Origin: Artocarpus heterophyllus
Taxonomy: Eukaryota; Streptophyta; Magnoliopsida; Rosales; Moraceae
Length of the DNA stretch: 64,000 bases
Direction of reading: 5' to 3'
NCBI GenBank assembly: GCA_025403435.1
Contig: CM046338.1
Location: 25,898,281 to 25,962,280 of the forward strand
Part shown: one piece after another, positions 59,013-64,000 of the stretch
Layout of the letters: each line of letters begins with the position of its first letter
How positions within the stretch are numbered: the stretch's first letter is position 1
The notes under the pieces: generated by a model
Database searches by the model: none
What the model saw: the letters and a program-made list of their open reading frames with translations, nothing else
What the model was told of the DNA's origin: nothing
Program-made: the position numbers and the translations under genes

Positions 59013-59790
59013 CTACATATTACTATTCACTAAATCCATTTTCAAGTCTTCCTCCTCCTCCTCCTCACTAGGGTTGGTAGGCTAATCATCACTGGCATAA
59101 ATAGGTTCAGGTGGTCCAAGGATATAATCGGGCTCTTCTTGATCATCGTCATCCTCATCCATGTTTGTAGGAGGATCATTAAGTGGCGCTACCATATTTC
59201 ATTCTACATGTAGTATTTCTATAATAAAATCATCTAGATTGGGAAAATCTTGTGGATATTGAATCCGGTGTTGTATTTCGTTAGGAAAATCTTACCATAT
59301 AAGGTCACGACATGTCGTAAGGGTATCTTGGGCAGAATCATTGGTGCCATAGTACAACAAAATCTCATAAGATAATGATCCACTGATTTACCCATGTATC
59401 TTTACCATATTGCTTCTAAGAGTGTGTTAAGTCGATAACGCCAATCAGCCCATATGAATGGATTGACTTAAACTGGTATGTTGATAATAGGTGTGGTGGA
59501 AATTCTTTAGAAATTTGCCCTTTGAAGCCTTCCCAATCGCGGCGCTATTCCTCTGGGACAATCTTGATCCACCATGTTAACGCCTCCCTCTATAATCGTC
59601 CTAAAGCCAATGGGACTTGCAGATGGTGTAGGGTGTGACATAAGGAAAAGATCACTTCCATAGAGTTGAACCATTCTGTTAATACCATGGGTTGTCGATG
59701 TCCTTTTTAACAGGGTGGAACCATATCTTGAAATTCCACGCTAGCTCTTCCATTAGCATCCGCATGACGATTGTCGGGTGGTGCCGCCAT
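59013..59790 (-). pseudogene. Extra gag-like ORF upstream of gag
   Basis: From ATG at 59790 one minus-strand frame reads about 130 codons with four stops. Its motifs resemble a second capsid domain: EWFNSMEVIFSLCHTLH, EALTWWIKIVPEE, RRDWEGFKGQISKEF. After one frame change near 59400 it continues as FPNEIQHRIQYPQDFP and LDDFIIEILHVE, then a very acidic tail (DEDDDDQEEPD) and a stop at 59013-59015. At least two stops are TAG where CAG (Gln) would fit. The ATG is about 135 bp after the PBS. Extra ORFs upstream of gag are known in Tat/Ogre elements, but I do not know one of this kind in chromoviruses. Confidence 0.55.
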
Positions 59791-59926
59791 TAACTATATT
59801 TGTCTTGGTTAGTATTATATTCCCGTATAGGAAAATATTTTAATATTTTATATTTAAAATTAAACTATCTTACTTGAGCTATGGCAGATGGACATGTGGC
59901 AAGTGTAGCAGGATGGCAAGATACTA

Positions 59927-59938
59927 GCTTTGATACCA
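59927..59938 (-). promoter_or_regulatory. Chromovirus primer-binding site
   Basis: On the minus strand TGGTATCAAAGC follows the 5' LTR after two bases. It differs at one position from the initiator tRNA-Met type TGGTATCAGAGC. Confidence 0.85.
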
Positions 59939-59940
59939 AC

Positions 59941-62869
59941 TGTGATGACTCGTCATCTTTCGGGCCGTACCTTAATACCTTCCTTGCTTACATAGCTATG
60001 AAAATCTAGGAATATATTTTTTAATAGTTTTTTTTAAATAAAACACACATGCATATATAAACCTTCTTTATATATATATATATATGTATACTTAACATAA
60101 CATTTCTCTAAAGAGTTTTGTCTTACTAGTACCACATTATAACTTATATTTAATACTTACTCTACAACAAGTTCTAAATTTATTTAATATACATCTAGAG
60201 TGAAAACATTTCAATGGCGGTATCCATGCTATTGTCTACACATTGCTCATGTACTGTTGCGAGCTCATCAATGAATCTACTTTGACCTTCTAGCTGAATT
60301 AGCTACAACATGAAAAAACTAGGTGAGCTAATGCTCAATAAGTCCAAACATAGCCCACATGTATAACTTACTTGTATGCATGATCCATTTATGCTTGTTT
60401 ATGGACATTCATTATTCTCTTCATATATCAATCTTAACTAGGGCCCGAGTGTTCTTACCATATGCGTACATGGGTCATCGTAACACCAAGACTAAAACAT
60501 AACTTAGAACAACCCTTGAGTCGGGAGATGGTATGATACTTTTCTCTTTGTTTGGTGATTCAATTACCAGTTTGTTAATTTAGGTTGTCATACCATGCAT
60601 AATGATTTATTTACTTATAATAAATGCACATCATACACATTTCTTTAAATGTATTAAATACATAAATACATTTGTATGTATATACTTTTCCCAAAAACCC
60701 TCTATCCCATACTGTAGGTAGGTTCGAACTTACTTGGGTATGCTTTAGCGTTAACAAACTTTTAGTTCCTCTACTAACCATCTAAGTGTCTTGTATGGAT
60801 AGTTTATCGTCATTAGCTAACTTACTACTATCGATCTATATGTCGATAAAATGTATACGTTAATTACTAAGTCAGGTTATTGTTCGATTCAAAAACCTGA
60901 TCACTATGGATTTTATTCCTCTTAGTTCACGATGTCTTATTGTCACTAACAAAGGGGGAAATTTTCTTTGCTGAAGACATTTTTCCTATTTGAATGAATT
61001 GGGGTCCGTTCGGGCCGTTTTGTAAAAATTGACGTTTTTGTCCTTGATGGGCCATTTTAAACTTCTTAGGCCCCATTTTTTTTTTTTTTTTTTGCTAACT
61101 CAACACAAAATATTGCTTATTAGCGGTGGGACAAAAATTCAAGGTATTGGTTCTCTTATTTTGCAATAAAACCCAAATTTAGTAAAATTTTACAATGAAA
61201 ATATCGACGATTTTTCCCCCATACCAAAAATGATCTTTTTATACAGTTAGCCTCAATTGTTCACAAGGATTAAATTCTTCCAAAGTTTCTTACCCAAATT
61301 CCTTTTATTTAAAAACGTTTTTGTCCTTTTACTTCTATTAGAATTTTGTGATAAAAATTGAAAAATTCATATTTCATAAACGGTTACGAATTTTGACAAA
61401 TCGTCCATGTTTTTTAATAGTTTCGTTGAGATCTACAACTTTCGTGTTTTAACTTTTTTGAAACTCCCATTGCATAGTAGAGTTTTTAGCCATTTTTCAA
61501 ATTGCTGAGTTTGTGTAAATCTTTTCAATTCAGTCCTTTGTTATTTTCACAAAAATTTGCTTTTAAACATTATGCACCTCACTGTTTAATGTAGGTTCCA
61601 AATCTTCTTTAGCAAATAATTATGTTTAAACATGCCAAAATTTCTTTTCCTTACAAATCACTTAAGCTTTGCAAATTTTCTTAGTTTTTAAACCAAATAA
61701 AATTCCAAGCATACCACCTCTAATTTCTAACCATAACATATCATAAAATTACTTAAACACACTATAAGCCAACTTAGATTATTACATGCCATACTTGAGA
61801 AAAAAACAAAAGAAAACAAAACAACCATGAACTTAGAATTAGGAGGTTAGGCTTTTACCAAAGAAAATTGATGAGCTTGTACACCTTCAACAAACTTGAT
61901 TTATCAACCTTCCTAGGCATGAACCATGATAAGAAAACTCTTCTCAACATCCCTCAGTAAAAACCTAGAGAAAAAAACCCTAGAAAACTTAGAAAAAGTT
62001 TAGGTCTTACCTTAAAAGTTTGAAAAACCTTGAACTTGAAACTTAGTCTTGACTTGAAACTTGCTTGGAAAATGTTATGTAAAGAATTTTCTTTGAGAAA
62101 ATTTTGAGAGAAAGGGGACTAAGGGCTACCGTGCATGGGAGTAGCATGAAATGGTTTTTGGTTTTTTGTTGCCTAGGTTTTGATGAGTAAAAGAATGGAT
62201 TTTTTCACAAAAATGGTAAGTCATCCATGCTTTCTCACCCTTAAAACATCATTAGGGGTAAAAGATAGGTTTATTCTTGCCTTGGTAGGATTGGGCCACA
62301 TCAAGGGGTGTGGTGGCTTAATCTCCACCCTTAAAGTGTCCCTTTGTGGGTCCCATGGCCTTACATAGTGTAATTTTATACCGTACAGTATTTTTCTTAT
62401 ACTGTTAGGATAAAAGTGGAGAAATGCATGCTTAAGCAATCTAAAATATTCTAACTTGCTCTTTGGTTCACTTTTCTAATCCCAAACACAATATTCTTAT
62501 ATCTGTGTTTTTACTTAAACAGTGTATTTACATTGCATTCTGAACCCTTTGCACTGTTTTGAGTTTTAGTATGCTTTTTTACTTTATTTAATACTTTAAT
62601 CATTTATTAATTTATACCACAACACTATGATTAATTGTGATATAAAGTTCATTTTAAGGATATTATTTGCAAATTTTCGAGCATTTAAGCTCACAAAATT
62701 TGTATTTAACAATATCCAAAATTACACAAAATTCACAGTCAAATTTCCTATTAATATTGTTCATATATATGTTATTGTAATTTACAAATATACGATTTAT
62801 AAGGATAAATTTATTAATTAAATCCAAATAAGTACTAGATTTAATAATGAATTTTCCTTGAGCATTACA
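59941..62869 (-). repeat. Chromovirus 5' LTR
   Basis: 2,929 bp. On the minus strand it starts TGTAATGCTC and ends GTCATCACA, next to the PBS. It is about 150 bp longer than the 3' LTR because of extra sequence at about 62010-62165. TTATACTGT, CAGTGTAA and related motifs occur near its start (62364-62530). Divergence from the partner is clearly greater than in the inner copia pair. Confidence 0.9.
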
Positions 62870-63208
62870 ATACCATATGCCAAATTTATAATGATTCACT
62901 CTATCAAAATTTATACCATAACACTATGATTAATTGTGATATAAAGTTCATTTTAAGGATATTATTTGTAAATTTTCGAGCATTTAAGGTCACAAAATTT
63001 GTATTTAACAATATCTAAAATTACACCAAATTCACAGTCTAATTTCCTATTAATATTGTTCATATATACGTTATTGTAATTTACAAATATACGATTTATA
63101 AGGATAAATTTATTAATTAAATCCAAATAAGTACTAGATTTAATAATGAATTTTCCTTGAGCATTACAATACCATATGTTAGATTTATAGTGGTTCACTC
63201 TGTCAAAA
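62611..63208. repeat. 299-bp tandem duplication across LTR end
   Basis: Two adjacent units (62611-62909 and 62910-63208) each contain the terminal 259 bp of the chromovirus LTR plus 40 bp of the flanking DNA. They differ at roughly seven LTR positions and at several flank positions. The duplication arose after the element inserted, because host flank is included. Confidence 0.9.
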
Positions 63209-63821
63209 GAATTACATCCACTGTTGTTCTTAACTATATGTTGAATAGAGTACAAGGAACAAAAATATGAACCGAGAAAATAAGAATGTTCTTAGAATAT
63301 GGCTCCAAAATAATTTTTACTGAGCTTCTCTTTGGGAGAGAGTTTTTTTGGATCAGCTTTAATAAATGCCTTCACCTCTATTTATAAAGACTCTTCATAA
63401 GGTTGTGGGCCTCATCTAGTGGAAGGAACGAGCTTGATAATACTTAAAGTAGTGGGCACGTGTCAATTCCATATTGGGAGCACATTCTAGGCCTCAATCC
63501 CACGTTTTCCTTCGTGATTTAGTGGGTCTCTTCCTATAAGCGCAAGTTTAAATTCATCCTAATGACCCATCAATCCCACACTTAATAGATTCTTAGTAAG
63601 GAAACAACCCTTCAATCCACTCCAAGCGAACCAAATAGTGACTTCCAAATCAAATTAATCTAACCCTCTAGTCGAACGGACAATGAAACGATGATCCCAA
63701 TACCATTATTGAGCTTGAGTTGATTTCCCACGCTAGGCTTGGTTTGATCTGTTCACAAATTGGGCTTCCCATGCTAGGCCTTTACTCTATGGTTTGGGCT
63801 TGGGCAAATCATATCCCAACA
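63177..63821 (-). repeat. Probable LTR of a second copia family
   Basis: Read on the minus strand the stretch starts TGTTGGGATATGATTTGCCC at 63821, has a TATA-like CTTTATAAATAGAGG near 63385, and ends ATCTAACA at 63177, about 645 bp. Two bases later TGGTAT follows, the first part of a tRNA-Met-type PBS, and is cut by the duplicated chromovirus LTR. The flanks (63172-63176 and 63822-63826) do not match, as expected if only one LTR of a longer element remains. It shares no sequence with the 2-kb LTR family. Confidence 0.5.
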
Positions 63822-63982
63822 AAAATATGTCATCTCATTTTTTTTAAAAAAAAATCTATCCAAACACTTGTTTAAGTTTGCAAAATTTAAATAGACTTGT
63901 TGAAAGTAATCCAAACACTAGTTTAAATTTATAAATCTAATTTAATTACAAAATCTGAACTCATGATAATTCCACATCTAGA

Positions 63983-64000
63983 TGTAACACCCACCTATTT
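63983..64000 (+). mobile_element. Possible start of another gypsy-type LTR
   Basis: TGTAACACCC at the window edge matches the first ten bases of the two gypsy-type solo LTRs described here. Only 18 bp are visible. Confidence 0.3.

Larger units (their letters stand above)
38243..62869 (-). mobile_element. Ty3/gypsy chromovirus, full length, split by copia
   Basis: A minus-strand element with LTRs at 59941-62869 (5') and 38243-41017 (3'). In transcription order it has a PBS, an extra gag-like ORF, gag with zinc knuckle, protease, RT, RNase H, integrase with a GPY/F-like region, a chromodomain and a purine tract. The flanks ACACC (38238-38242) and ATACC (62870-62874) look like a target duplication with one change. 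RT is interrupted at 43793-56733 by the third copia copy. Without that it is about 11.7 kb. Every coding domain carries lesions. RT-before-integrase order and the terminal chromodomain identify a chromovirus, likely Tekay/Del-like. Confidence 0.93.

Noticed and set aside
62627..63255. Frames of 64, 78 and 97 codons in the tandem duplication
   Set aside because: They are copies of one chance frame in the chromovirus LTR end, repeated because the DNA is duplicated.

Overview
The window is AT-rich plant nuclear DNA, with no prokaryotic features. It suggests a flowering plant: the only non-transposon gene is a broken pentatricopeptide-repeat (PPR) protein of the land-plant DYW class, and about four fifths of the sequence is plant Ty1/copia and Ty3/gypsy LTR retrotransposons. 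I found no intact host gene, tRNA, rRNA or CRISPR array. The species cannot be fixed from this sequence.

Left block (about 2.2-23.5 kb). A decayed gypsy protease fragment is followed by a gypsy-type LTR that is split by a copia element (3576-22927, TSD ATTAG). That element is itself split in its leader by a younger member of the same family (5843-15542, TSD AGAAT). The inner copy is nearly intact. It has LTRs of about 2,030 bp differing by roughly 1 %, a PBS, a long leader, gag, protease, integrase, RT, RNase H and a polypurine tract. I see only one 1-nt deletion and one TGA in its coding frame.

Middle (23.5-38.2 kb). This holds a PPR-DYW pseudogene (24169-26197), a 3.9-kb gypsy-type solo LTR (27608-31529, TSD CGTAG), two or three MITE-like inverted-repeat elements, and a reverse-strand solo LTR of the copia family (35274-37292, TSD TTATG).

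Right block (38.2-62.9 kb). A minus-strand gypsy chromovirus carries gag, protease, RT, RNase H, integrase and chromodomain, all decayed. Its LTRs are at 38243-41017 and 59941-62869. A third copy of the copia family (43793-56733, TSD TCCTG/TCCTA) splits its RT, and a 3.3-kb gypsy-type solo LTR (49767-53093, TSD CAAGA) splits that copy's pol. The last kilobase holds a 299-bp tandem duplication across the gypsy LTR end, a probable LTR of a second copia family, and the first bases of another gypsy-type LTR.

The least explained signal is an array of short GC-rich palindromes (core GGCATGCC, GGCAGGCC or GGCCTGCC) spaced at 21-22 bp. It lies in the U3 region and again in the leader of the copia family, and also in the unrelated gypsy-type solo LTR. 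The copia leader also holds a train of hairpins with CCCTAGG-type tips inside a putative intron. The LTRs carry a conserved antisense ORF and a stem with one compensatory base-pair change. The gypsy element has a second gag-like ORF upstream of its normal gag.
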